A DNA stretch of 64,000 nucleotides from Clostridium tyrobutyricum DSM 2637 = ATCC 25755 = JCM 11008 (GTDB taxonomy: Bacteria; Bacillota; Clostridia; Clostridiales; Clostridiaceae), in contig NZ_APMH01000001.1 of the NCBI RefSeq assembly GCF_000359585.1, positions 1 to 64,000 of the forward strand. The letters run 5' to 3'. Numbering within the stretch: the stretch's first letter is position 1; each line of letters starts with the position of its first letter. This document shows positions 8,574 through 17,352 of this stretch, one piece after another. Under the pieces are notes generated by a model, which searched no databases, was not told the DNA's origin, and saw only the letters and a list, made by a program, of their open reading frames with translations. Made by a program: the position numbers and the translations under genes.

Positions 8574-9260
8574 CTAGTTGTTTTGCATATACTTATCTGA
8601 TATTATTTGTCCATCTTCAATAGTAATTACCCTGTCAGAAAGGGATGCTATACTTATATCATGAGTGATGAGTACAAGTGTCTGATTGTATTTTTTAGCT
8701 GTGTATTTTAAAAGTTCAATAACTTCCCTGGAATTTTTACTGTCCAGATTTCCAGTAGGTTCATCTGCAAATATTATGGAAGGTTTATTTAGAATAGCCC
8801 TTCCAATAGATACTCTCTGTTGCTGACCTCCTGAAAGCTCAGAAGGAAGATGATTTCTCCTATTTTCAAGGCCGAGTAATTGTATAATATCATCTAAATA
8901 CTTCTTGTCTACCTTCTCATTGTCCAGAAGAATAGGAAGTGATATATTTTCCTCAACATCTAGAACAGGTATCAAGTTAAAAAATTGAAATATAAAACCT
9001 ATTTTTCTTCTTCTGAATATGGCAAGTTTGTCTTCTTTATAGTCGTATATATTTTCTCCATCAATTATAACTCTCCCATCAGTTGGCTCATCAAGTCCAC
9101 CTAAAAGATGTAAAAGTGTGCTTTTGCCAGAACCTGATGCTCCTACAATCACTACAAATTCTCCTTTATTTATAGATAAATTTATGTTTTTTAATGCATC
9201 TACTCTATTTTCTCCCATTCCGTATGTTTTCGTTAAATTCTCTACTTTTAATATCTCCAT
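8574..9260 (-). CDS. ABC transporter ATP-binding protein (MacB/LolD type)
   Basis: This 228-residue ATPase (start ATG 9260 with GGGAGGG; an upstream ATG lacks a site) carries Walker A GASGSGKST, the Q-loop FQFFNLIP, signature LSGGQQQR, Walker B IIFADEPTGNLD and H-loop LITHD. The GNLDS motif after Walker B places it with MacB/LolD/FtsE-type ATPases that drive FtsX-fold permeases. It energises the 839-residue permease next to it. It is the first gene of the four-gene operon. Confidence 0.93.
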   Translation of the reverse strand: MEILKVENLTKTYGMGENRVDALKNINLSINKGEFVVIVGASGSGKSTLLHLLGGLDEPTDGRVIIDGENIYDYKEDKLAIFRRRKIGFIFQFFNLIPVLDVEENISLPILLDNEKVDKKYLDDIIQLLGLENRRNHLPSELSGGQQQRVSIGRAILNKPSIIFADEPTGNLDSKNSREVIELLKYTAKKYNQTLVLITHDISIASLSDRVITIEDGQIISDKYMQNN

Positions 9261-9414
9261 AATGTTTCCCTCCCAAATAAAGTATAAGCAAATTAATGTT
9301 ATCACTCCATATCTATTTTCTTACAAAAATAAGCTACCATCTTACAATTTTGTAATTTTAAAAGTAAAAAAAGCTGTGCCAATATATTTTTATCAGCTTC
9401 AGCTTTTTATATAT

Positions 9415-10224
9415 TTACTTTTTAGCAGCATTTCTCTTTAATTCATTTAAAGCCTCAAAGTACTTATTCGATTTAATATTTGGAAATGCCTTTATAAGCC
9501 TTCTATGCAAAGGATTTCTCCTATCTGTAAGCTTTTTATATGTTTCTTTAAGTTCGATTATATCTTCAGAAAAATCATCATATTTTTTTCTAAATTCGGC
9601 AGATTGATATTCGTATTTTCTTTTAAGTTCAATTGTATCATCAGATATATTTTTTCCAATGGTATCTGATTTTTGCTTTATCTTGTCAGATATTTCATGT
9701 ATTCTTTTCAATCTGAAATTCAGTTTTAATACAGTATCAATAGTAGCTATACTATCAATAACAAATAAAACAGCTGTGCAAAGCAAGAAAAAAGCACCTA
9801 TAAATTGAGGTATAAATTCAATAAAATTTTCAACTAAAGGATGAATAATCCTCATTACCAAAACACATGCTATACCCCATGCCAATGAAAACTTCAAACA
9901 AATATAGCCTTTAATATTGAAAGGATATTTAGAATAGTCCCACCATTTATTGTTAAATATTTTTTCAAGTATAAAGCCAGTCATGTATTCCAGGAGAGAT
10001 GTAATAAAAATTGAAGTAACAAATAATAAAATCAGATTATTTTTAAAAGGTGTGAGAAAATCTATAATAAGTACCGCTCCTATACCATATATGGGGCAAA
10101 TAGGTCCATTTAAGAATCCTCTGTTTACAAAAGTTCCTGTGTTTACTGCAGCATAAGCAACTTCAAGACACCATCCAAGGATCCCATAGATGGTAAAATA
10201 ATATAATATATTTACATTTTCCAT
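9415..10224 (-). CDS. CmpB-type putative ABC transporter membrane protein
   Basis: The protein is 269 residues from ATG 10224 (AAAGGAG site 6 bp before). Its first about 150 residues hold several membrane helices with the motifs YGILGWCLEV, GFLNGPICPIYG and KWWDYSKYPFN, which mark the family of uncharacterised membrane proteins annotated as putative ABC-transporter type IV (CmpB). The C-terminal about 100 residues are charged and predicted helical, possibly coiled coil. It is the last gene of a minus-strand group with the HAD protein and the HExxH membrane protein. There is no ATPase next to it, so true transporter function is doubtful. Function unknown. Confidence 0.8.
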   Translation of the reverse strand: MENVNILYYFTIYGILGWCLEVAYAAVNTGTFVNRGFLNGPICPIYGIGAVLIIDFLTPFKNNLILLFVTSIFITSLLEYMTGFILEKIFNNKWWDYSKYPFNIKGYICLKFSLAWGIACVLVMRIIHPLVENFIEFIPQFIGAFFLLCTAVLFVIDSIATIDTVLKLNFRLKRIHEISDKIKQKSDTIGKNISDDTIELKRKYEYQSAEFRKKYDDFSEDIIELKETYKKLTDRRNPLHRRLIKAFPNIKSNKYFEALNELKRNAAKK

Positions 10225-10234
10225 AAATACTCCT

Positions 10235-10930
10235 TTATAATATTCTTTTAAGTTCTGTGAATTCATATATTTTTTTGCAATCAATGTCAAAACATCTTTT
10301 TTTATCTAAAAATATACTTCTAATTCCAACTCTGCGGGGTCCATCATAGTCATTTAGAAAACTGTCACCTACAAATATAATTTCTGAAGATAAAAAACCT
10401 GATGTTTTTATAGCTTTCAAATATATATTTTCATGTGGTTTTCGCCATCCTTGCTCAGCAGAATTTATTACAAAATCAAAATAACTTCTTATACCTGTAT
10501 ATCGAAGCAGATCCTCTATTCCACCTTTTATCTTGAAATTTGATACTACACCTAAAGTATATTTAATATTCAGATATTCAAGTGTTTTTTTAACTTTATC
10601 AGCAACATAACATCTTCTTCTATAATTTTTCCAATAGCTTTTTAGAAGTAAACCTACCACTTCTTTTCGTTTTGAAGTATCCCTTTCCATTTCTAGAAAC
10701 ATGTATTCATAGAGCTGCTTAAAATCATACTCTCTATACTCAGGTAATTTACCATCAATATTACTTCTTGCATCAATATAAGCTTTATAGAATGAATTAA
10801 AATCTTTAAAATATTTTTCACATCCTGAATTTTCAAATGCCCATAGTGCATAATCTTTTTTATCTGGAAGTTCAAACATGTCTATTAAAGTTTCCATACA
10901 ATCAAATAGTATGCATTTTATACCTTTCAT
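10235..10930 (-). CDS. HAD-superfamily hydrolase
   Basis: This 231-residue protein has the HAD fold motifs: nucleophile Asp in ILFDCMETL (motif I), Ser/Thr in GVVSNFKIK (motif II), the Lys in WRKPHENIY (motif III) and the acidic pair in FVGDSFLNDYDGP (motif IV). The second Asp of the usual DxD motif I is Met (DCM), which departs from the phosphatase consensus and is seen in some HAD branches with other chemistry. It sits 10 bp before the CmpB-type gene and 3 bp after the HExxH protein, so the three are one transcription unit. Substrate unknown. Confidence 0.85.
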   Translation of the reverse strand: MKGIKCILFDCMETLIDMFELPDKKDYALWAFENSGCEKYFKDFNSFYKAYIDARSNIDGKLPEYREYDFKQLYEYMFLEMERDTSKRKEVVGLLLKSYWKNYRRRCYVADKVKKTLEYLNIKYTLGVVSNFKIKGGIEDLLRYTGIRSYFDFVINSAEQGWRKPHENIYLKAIKTSGFLSSEIIFVGDSFLNDYDGPRRVGIRSIFLDKKRCFDIDCKKIYEFTELKRIL

Positions 10931-10933
10931 ATT

Positions 10934-11740
10934 TTACACCCCTTTCCTTATAGTTAATAAAACCAAACTTATAAAAAAAGTTATTAGAGAAAATATTACT
11001 GATACAATCAAAAGACTGGTTATTACTATATTATATTTTATTATATTAAAGGTATCTATATATTTGGCAATTCCCAATGCATTCAATATTAAAAATACTA
11101 AAAATATAATTCCCAAGCCGCTTGAAGCACCTTTTATATCAGCAGAACTCAACGCTATATGAGAACATATACATATTGATACAAATAAAAATATATAAAA
11201 ATATGGATTTTGAAAATTATCAATTGAAAATATAGCTTTTACAAGTTTCCAATATGAATTCAATATAATTGTAATGGCAGATTTGTCCAAAGTTTCTAAA
11301 TGAATATTTCTACCCATAATATGAATAAAACTTTCATAGGTTTCAGGAATCAGAATATACATCAATGCTATCATTGAACCAATTCCTCCAAGTATAGGTG
11401 CTACTCCTATAAAAAAATTTCCTACTTGTTGATAAATACTGTTTTGATTATAACTGTGCTCCACATATCCCATTACTCCATAGGCATCTGGCCTTTGAAA
11501 CAATTTTATAGACATAATATTATGTCTGAATACAAGTGCTGCAACAGCATGACTTAACTCATGTACAGGTACTCCTATAACTCCAGTCAACATTATGGAT
11601 TTGCTTCCCAAACTTCTTTGAAAATTTCTTATTGAATAGTTTCTGAGAATTCCAAGGAATAATCCTATCAATATAATTATTCCTGTAAAACTAATTGTTT
11701 CTATACATGCTTTAAGCAATAATTGTAATAAAAAATTCAT
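10934..11740 (-). CDS. Membrane protein with HExxH motif (M50-like)
   Basis: This 268-residue protein has about six membrane helices. The motif VHELSHAVAALVF (residues about 59-71) has the HExxH zinc signature lying next to a membrane segment, as in intramembrane M50 proteases, and a second conserved stretch GVAPILGGIG around 115-124 corresponds to the usual downstream polar segment. A clear NPDG motif was not seen, so this may be an M50-related enzyme or an inactive relative. It begins with ATG 11740 after GGGAG and opens the three-gene unit with the HAD and CmpB-type genes. Confidence 0.72.
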   Translation of the reverse strand: MNFLLQLLLKACIETISFTGIIILIGLFLGILRNYSIRNFQRSLGSKSIMLTGVIGVPVHELSHAVAALVFRHNIMSIKLFQRPDAYGVMGYVEHSYNQNSIYQQVGNFFIGVAPILGGIGSMIALMYILIPETYESFIHIMGRNIHLETLDKSAITIILNSYWKLVKAIFSIDNFQNPYFYIFLFVSICICSHIALSSADIKGASSGLGIIFLVFLILNALGIAKYIDTFNIIKYNIVITSLLIVSVIFSLITFFISLVLLTIRKGV

Positions 11741-11764
11741 TTATATTTATCTCCCTGTAGTTAT

Positions 11765-11786
11765 AAAATATAGTATACTATATTTT
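11765..11786. promoter_or_regulatory. 22-bp perfect palindrome upstream of the M50-like gene
   Basis: Both halves of an AT-rich palindrome (half site AAAATATAGTA) match exactly. It lies 25-46 bp before the ATG at 11740, where an operator would be expected. It could also be an overlapping -10 region (TATACT). Confidence 0.4.
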
Positions 11787-12063
11787 AACATAAATTAACT
11801 ATATTCTAGTCATAAAAAAGACAATTTCTTCTCAGAAACTACCTGTTTTTTATTTGTATATGCCAATATAAACTAAAATTACATTTTCAAAAATTCTGCT
11901 ATATCCTGATGTTTTTTATCATAATATAGAATTGTGATTTTGCCTATTCCTGCTAATCCACTTATTTTTTATATTATATATTCGATGATATTTACTTTTT
12001 GGCAGATTAAATGTATACATTTACTTTATACTAATGTCAATAAAATTTTGTAAATTATTAATT

Positions 12064-12112
12064 TTGAATATTAATGCAAAAAGTGTTATATTATCAATTT
12101 TAGTGCTATAAT
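12064..12112 (+). promoter_or_regulatory. Two overlapping promoters for the NlpC/P60 gene
   Basis: TTGAAT (12064-12069) is followed after 17 bp by TATATT (12087-12092). Further on is an extended -10, TGCTATAAT (12104-12112). The transcript leader would be about 70 nt. Confidence 0.5.
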
Positions 12113-12185
12113 AGAAAACGTAAACTTAAAATCAAACAAATTAAATTTATAAGTATTTAACAATTACTTAAGAGGAGGTAGAATT

Positions 12186-13394
12186 TTGAACAAGAAAACC
12201 ATATCTGTTTTAATTGCTTTAACATTAGCATTTTCAACGGGAGGAAGTGTATTAGCTGCATCTAATAGTGAAAAAGGTACAAGCCCTTCTATAACTGCAG
12301 TTAATCAACAGAAGCAGGATCTACAAATTAAAGTCGAGAAATTAGATGATCAAATATCCCAGGTAATGGATCAAATTAGCCAAAATAAAAAGGATATTCA
12401 AAATATAAGTAGTGATATATCTGCAAACAAACAAAAATTAAAAGAATCAGAAGATAGTTTGAATACTCAAGAACAACTGCTTAATGATAGAATGAGAGCC
12501 ATGTACATAAATGGTAACAGCAGCTACATTGGTGTAATATTAAATGCAACTGATGTAAATGATTTTATATCAAGAGTAGAAACCGTAAAAAAAATTGTAA
12601 GTTCTGATAAACAAACGATAGCAGACTTAAAAGCTAAACAATCACAACTTGCACAAGAAAAACAAGAGCTCAGTAATCAAAGCAGTAAACTTTTAGCTTT
12701 AAAAACTGATAATGAGAATAAATTAAACAAGCTAGAAAATGACAAGGCAGCACAAAATAAATTAATAGCTAGTTTAGATGAAAAAGAAAAAGAATTGGAA
12801 ACTTCTGCAGAAAATGTCCAAGATACAAAAACAGTAGCTGTAGCTGCAATCAATGTTCAGGAAATCAGAAATGATGCACCAAAAATAACAACAAACTCTA
12901 ACTCACAATCTGATGTTAAAAGCTACTCGCAAACACAAACAGCTGCTCATGTATCAAGTGAGAAAACCTCACAGGCTATTGCGGGACAAGCTAGCAATAC
13001 TCAAGCAACTGCCTCCAATCAAACTGGTAACAATACGCAATCAACAGTGTCATCAAATTCAATAATAGCATATGCCTCTAACTTTTTAGGAACTCCTTAT
13101 GTTTGGGGTGGTACTACTCCAGCTGGGTTTGACTGCTCTGGATTCGTTCAATATGTATATGCCCACTTTGGTATCTCCCTTCCAAGAATTGCATCAGATC
13201 AACAAAATGTAGGTACTCCAGTATCTAGAGCAAATCTTCAACCAGGGGACTTAGTATTTTTCGGATCACCTGCATATCATGTAGGAATATATGTAGGAAA
13301 TGGTTCATACATAAATGCACCTAAGACCGGTGACGTAGTTAAAATAGCATCTGTAGACAGATCAGATTTTAGCGGTGGTAGAAGAGTTAAATAA
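12186..13394 (+). CDS. Secreted NlpC/P60 peptidoglycan hydrolase
   Basis: The 402-residue protein starts at TTG 12186 (GAGGAGG upstream) and has a signal peptide ending near ALAAS (about residue 26). Residues about 38-215 form a long coiled coil (repeated LDDQISQ/NKKDIQ/LEKEKE patterns). A low-complexity Ser/Thr/Gln-rich linker (about 225-295) follows, then a C-terminal NlpC/P60 domain with the catalytic Cys in GFDCSGFVQ, His in AYHVGIYVG and a conserved YINAP. Such enzymes cleave D-Glu-diaminopimelate bonds in peptidoglycan and work in growth or separation; the coiled coil resembles PcsB/CwlO-type regulatory domains. Followed by its own terminator. Confidence 0.93.
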   Translation: MNKKTISVLIALTLAFSTGGSVLAASNSEKGTSPSITAVNQQKQDLQIKVEKLDDQISQVMDQISQNKKDIQNISSDISANKQKLKESEDSLNTQEQLLNDRMRAMYINGNSSYIGVILNATDVNDFISRVETVKKIVSSDKQTIADLKAKQSQLAQEKQELSNQSSKLLALKTDNENKLNKLENDKAAQNKLIASLDEKEKELETSAENVQDTKTVAVAAINVQEIRNDAPKITTNSNSQSDVKSYSQTQTAAHVSSEKTSQAIAGQASNTQATASNQTGNNTQSTVSSNSIIAYASNFLGTPYVWGGTTPAGFDCSGFVQYVYAHFGISLPRIASDQQNVGTPVSRANLQPGDLVFFGSPAYHVGIYVGNGSYINAPKTGDVVKIASVDRSDFSGGRRVK

Positions 13395-13406
13395 TTTTTA
13401 AATATA

Positions 13407-13444
13407 AATATTCCAATATAATCATGTGATTATATTGGAATATT
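13407..13444 (+). terminator. Terminator of the NlpC/P60 gene
   Basis: An 18-bp perfect stem with a 2-nt loop is followed by TTTTTATTTCC on the plus strand, 13 bp after the stop codon. Confidence 0.85.
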
Positions 13445-13512
13445 TTTTATTTCCAATTTTTATGTATTTATACTATAATACTATTATATTAAAGTCACTG
13501 GAGGAATATCAA

Positions 13513-15207
13513 ATGAAATTTAATGAGTTTAAATATGAACGACCAAATTATAATGAAGTAAAAAAATCTCTTTATAATCTCATAGAAAATCTAAAAAATA
13601 CTGATACTGCTGAAAAACAATATGAATACATTAAAGATATAAATAAGATAAGAAATCACATACAAACTATGGGCACATTAGTAGAAATACGACATAGTAT
13701 AAATACTCAAGATAAGTTTTATGATGGGGAACAAAATTATTGGGATGAATACTCCCCTCTATATGATGAATTGAACTCAGTATTTTATAAGGAACTAGTC
13801 CAGTCAAAGTTTAAAAGTGAACTAGAAAAAAAGCTTGGCAAACAATTTTTTACATTGGCAGAATTTTCATTAAAATCTTTTTCACCAGATATAATAAAGG
13901 ATCTTCAATTAGAAAACAAATTAAGCTCAGAATACACAAAACTAATAGCTTCTGCAAAAATCTCTTTTCAAGGAAAGATCAGAAACCTTTCAGAATTAAA
14001 TTCTTTTATTCAACACAGTGATAGAGAAATACGAAGAAATGCTTCAGATATCAAATATAAATTCTTTAAAAATCATGAAGCTGAAATTGATAGAATATAT
14101 GATGATCTTGTAAAAGTTAGAACCAAAATTGCCAGAAAACTAGGTTTTAAAAACTTTGTAGAGCTTGGTTATATACGTATGAAAAGAAGCGATTATAATC
14201 CTGAAATGGTAGTTAACTTTAGAAAACAAGTTCAAAAATATATTGTACCTGCTGCATCAAAACTCTATGAACGACAAAAAGAAAGACTTGGTCTTGATAC
14301 TTTAACATACTACGATGAAAAATTTGAATTCAAAACCGGCAATGCAAGACCAAAAGGCAATTCAGAATGGATTCTTTCAAATGCCAAAAAGATGTACTCC
14401 GAACTTTCCCCGGAAACGAATGAATTTTTTAATTTTATGCTCCAGGAAAATCTTTTAGATTTGGTTACTAAAAAAGGTAAGGCTGGTGGAGGTTATTGCA
14501 CATACATACCTGATTACAAAGCTCCATTTATATTTTCAAATTTCAATGGAACATCTGGAGATGTAGATGTGCTTACTCATGAGGCTGGTCATGCTTTTCA
14601 GGTTTACTCATCCAGATGGATTGAAATACCTGAATGTAATTTTCCAACTTATGAAAGTTGTGAAATACATTCAATGAGTATGGAATTTTTTACATGGCCA
14701 TGGATGGACTTGTTCTTTAAGGAGGATGCTGACAAATATAAATTTGCCCATTTGGGAAGTGCTATAAAATTTATACCTTACGGAGTAACTGTAGATGAAT
14801 TTCAACATTATGTTTATGAAAATCCCAATGCAACTCCTTCAGACAGGAAGTCAGCCTGGAGAAAAATAGAGAAAAAATACTTGCCCTATAAAAATTACAA
14901 TGATTGTGGTTTTTTGGAAAGAGGCTGCTGGTGGTTCCAACAATCACATATATTTAATGTCCCATTTTATTATATAGACTATACTTTAGCACAAATATGT
15001 GCCCTTCAATTCTGGAATAGAGCAAATAAGAATAGAAATGAAGCATGGAATGACTATATAAAATTATGTAAAGCTGGTGGAACCAAATCATTTTTAGAAT
15101 TAGTTGAATATGCCAATTTAGAATCCCCTTTTGAAGATGGTTGTATAAGTTCAATTATAAATTCCATAAATAATTGGCTTGATTCAGTTGACGATAAAAA
15201 TCTTTAA
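13513..15207 (+). CDS. M3-family oligoendopeptidase
   Basis: The start is ATG 13513, 8 bp after GGAGG, giving 564 residues; the frame stays open upstream but only inside the previous terminator. The zinc motif HEAGHAFQVY (about residues 357-366) and the downstream ESCEIHSMSMEF segment, which supplies the third zinc ligand, define the M3 thimet/PepF group. It is a cytoplasmic metallopeptidase that degrades short peptides (about 5-20 residues). It stands alone between terminators. This is a close match in length (about 560) to the M3 oligoendopeptidases of Firmicutes. Confidence 0.93.
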   Translation: MKFNEFKYERPNYNEVKKSLYNLIENLKNTDTAEKQYEYIKDINKIRNHIQTMGTLVEIRHSINTQDKFYDGEQNYWDEYSPLYDELNSVFYKELVQSKFKSELEKKLGKQFFTLAEFSLKSFSPDIIKDLQLENKLSSEYTKLIASAKISFQGKIRNLSELNSFIQHSDREIRRNASDIKYKFFKNHEAEIDRIYDDLVKVRTKIARKLGFKNFVELGYIRMKRSDYNPEMVVNFRKQVQKYIVPAASKLYERQKERLGLDTLTYYDEKFEFKTGNARPKGNSEWILSNAKKMYSELSPETNEFFNFMLQENLLDLVTKKGKAGGGYCTYIPDYKAPFIFSNFNGTSGDVDVLTHEAGHAFQVYSSRWIEIPECNFPTYESCEIHSMSMEFFTWPWMDLFFKEDADKYKFAHLGSAIKFIPYGVTVDEFQHYVYENPNATPSDRKSAWRKIEKKYLPYKNYNDCGFLERGCWWFQQSHIFNVPFYYIDYTLAQICALQFWNRANKNRNEAWNDYIKLCKAGGTKSFLELVEYANLESPFEDGCISSIINSINNWLDSVDDKNL

Positions 15208-15214
15208 AAACAAA

Positions 15215-15236
15215 GAGCCTTGAGTTATCAAGGCTC
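15215..15236 (-). terminator. Terminator of the ABC-F gene
   Basis: A 9-bp GC-rich stem (GAGCCTTGA) with GTTA loop is followed by TTTGTTTTT on the minus strand. It overlaps the last codons of the ABC-F gene and can also serve the converging peptidase gene. Confidence 0.75.
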
Positions 15237-16811
15237 CAATAAATATTCATCATAAGTCATTTTCTTGTCTACAAGTCCATTATCAGTTAACTCTATTATC
15301 CTGTTTGCTATTGTCTGGGTAAATTGATGATCATAAGATGCAAATAATACAATACTTTTATAATCTACAAGCCCATTATTCAAAGCAGTAATAGATTCTA
15401 GATCCAAATGGTTTGTAGGCTGATCTAAAATAAGCACATTAGAATTTTTCATCATCATTTTTGCAAGCATACATCTTACTTTTTCTCCTCCTGAAAGAGC
15501 ACCTACCTGTTTTAGGGCTTCCTGTCCTGAGAATAAAATTTTTCCAAGGAATCCTCTTAAATAGCTTTCAGATTTTTCATCAGAAAACTGTCTTAACCAA
15601 TCTACCAAATTTAGTTCTTCATCTTTAAAAAATTCAGTATAGTCTTTCGGAAAATATGATTTATCAATAGTTACTCCCCATTTGTATTCTCCGCTATCAG
15701 GTTCCATTTCTCCTGTGATTATTTTAAATAATGTTGTTTTACCAATTTCATTTTCTCCTACAAAAGCAATTTTATCACCTTTGGATATGGTAAAGCTAAC
15801 ATCATTCAATACTAATTTTCCATCTATAGTTTTACTTATACCTTTAATAGTCAATATATCATTTCCAACTTCTCTTTCAGGCTTAAAACCTATAAAAGGA
15901 TATTTTCTAGTTGAAGGTTTAATGTCCTCAATGGTAATCTTGTCAAGAAGTTTTTTACGGGATGTAGCCTGATTTGACTTGGATGCATTGGCACTAAAAC
16001 GATCTATAAAAGTTTGAAGTTCTTTTATCTTCTCTTCTTTTTTCTTATTTTGATCTTTTGCCATTTGAAGAGCCAACTGGCTTGATTCATACCAGAAGTC
16101 ATAATTTCCTGCATACAATTTTATTTTTCCATAGTCCACATCTGCCATATAAGTACAAATTTTATTTAAAAAATATCTATCATGGGATACAACTATAACT
16201 GTTCCCTTGAAATTAATTATAAATTCTTCAAGCCATTTTATTGAATTTACATCAAGATGATTGGTAGGCTCGTCAAGAATAAGTATATCTGGATTTCCAA
16301 AAAGCGCTTGTGCAAGAAGTACCTTAACCTTTTGAGAACCCAACAATTCAGACATCTTCCCAGATTGAACTTCTGTTTCTATTCCAAGTCCTTGTAAAAG
16401 TGATGCAGCTTCAGATTCAGCTTCCCAACCATTTAATTCTGAAAATTCACCTTCCAGCTCAGAGGCCTTTATTCCATCTTCATCAGAGAAATCAGCTTTG
16501 GCATAAATAGCTTCCTTTTCTTTCATTATGTCATATAGCCTTTTATTACCCATAATAACTGTTTCCAAAACATTATAGTCATCATACTTAAAATGATCTT
16601 GTTTTAAAACAGACATCCTAGTATTAGGTGATATTGAAACATCCCCTGTATTTGGCTCTATTTCTCCAGATAGTATCTTTAAAAATGTAGTTTTGCCTGC
16701 TCCATTTGCTCCTATTACACCATAACAATTGCCTGGATTAAATTTTAAGTTTACATCTTCAAAAAGTTTTCTTTCTCCATATCTTAAACTAACATTATTC
16801 ACATTAATCAA
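15228..16811 (-). CDS. ABC-F family ATPase (YkpA/YbiT-like)
   Basis: This 527-residue protein contains two ATPase domains and no membrane segments, as in the ribosome-associated ABC-F translation factors. Domain 1 has GANGAGKTT and LDEPTNHLD, with a degenerate signature LLGSQ. The linker (about 245-300) carries a Lys-rich ATSRKKLLDKI stretch. Domain 2 has GENEIGKTT, LSGGEKVR and LDQPTNHLD, so the second Walker B Glu is Gln. It starts at TTG 16811 after GAGGATGG. The final YDEYLLE segment matches the YkpA/YbiT branch, thought to aid translation and not proven resistance. The two altered motifs may be normal for this branch; I could not compare. Confidence 0.88.
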   Translation of the reverse strand: MINVNNVSLRYGERKLFEDVNLKFNPGNCYGVIGANGAGKTTFLKILSGEIEPNTGDVSISPNTRMSVLKQDHFKYDDYNVLETVIMGNKRLYDIMKEKEAIYAKADFSDEDGIKASELEGEFSELNGWEAESEAASLLQGLGIETEVQSGKMSELLGSQKVKVLLAQALFGNPDILILDEPTNHLDVNSIKWLEEFIINFKGTVIVVSHDRYFLNKICTYMADVDYGKIKLYAGNYDFWYESSQLALQMAKDQNKKKEEKIKELQTFIDRFSANASKSNQATSRKKLLDKITIEDIKPSTRKYPFIGFKPEREVGNDILTIKGISKTIDGKLVLNDVSFTISKGDKIAFVGENEIGKTTLFKIITGEMEPDSGEYKWGVTIDKSYFPKDYTEFFKDEELNLVDWLRQFSDEKSESYLRGFLGKILFSGQEALKQVGALSGGEKVRCMLAKMMMKNSNVLILDQPTNHLDLESITALNNGLVDYKSIVLFASYDHQFTQTIANRIIELTDNGLVDKKMTYDEYLLEP

Positions 16812-16908
16812 TTATAAAACCATCCTCTACTGCTCTATTTTACTGTTATGGATGGTATTATATCATATATTCAGGAAATTATCATTAATATTATTTATTA
16901 TAATTAAG

Positions 16909-17229
16909 TTACTCAACCACTACTGCTGTACCGGATGCTGTTACCATTAACATATTTCCACCCTGGCCCAGTACTTCATAGTCAATATCAACTCCAATTA
17001 CTGCATTGGCACCAACTGCTGAAGCTCTATTCTCAAGCTCTTTTAGTGCTTCCTCTCTTGACTGTATAAGTTCCCCTTCATATGATTTGGAACGTCCTCC
17101 AAAGAAATTAGTCAGTCCTGCTGCAATATCTTTGATAACATCCACTCCAGAGATTACTTCACCAAAAATTATTCCTCTATACTCCAATACTTTTTTTCCT
17201 TCTATGCAATTAGTTGTCGTTATAATCAT
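16909..17229 (-). CDS. YbjQ/UPF0145-family protein
   Basis: This 106-residue protein has the family pattern [16 protein letters not shown], then a helix with [25 protein letters not shown], and ends with the GTAVVV strand. The family forms pentameric rings and is sometimes labelled as heavy-metal-binding, but its function is not established. ATG 17229 follows GGAGG. It is a single gene divergent from the DMT transporter at 17353. Confidence 0.92.
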   Translation of the reverse strand: MIITTTNCIEGKKVLEYRGIIFGEVISGVDVIKDIAAGLTNFFGGRSKSYEGELIQSREEALKELENRASAVGANAVIGVDIDYEVLGQGGNMLMVTASGTAVVVE

Positions 17230-17352
17230 TTATAAAACCTCCAATTCTAAGTTATAGAGAGATTATACCATATATACTTTAAATATATCTTTAAAAATTT
17301 TAAAATTGAATATATAATAATCTTATTAAGCTAAAGAAGGGAATTGACAAAA

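Larger units (their letters stand above)
11741..12185. other. 445-bp intergenic region between divergent genes
   Basis: The left edge contains the palindrome at 11765-11786 and the ribosome binding site of the M50-like gene. The right 130 bp contain the promoters of the NlpC/P60 gene. The middle part (about 11790-12050) is AT-rich; I see no convincing gene, riboswitch or RNA in it. Confidence 0.6.

Noticed and set aside
3978-9260. BceAB-type bacitracin resistance module
   Set aside because: The permease is 839 residues with two FtsX blocks and two large extracellular domains, unlike BceB.
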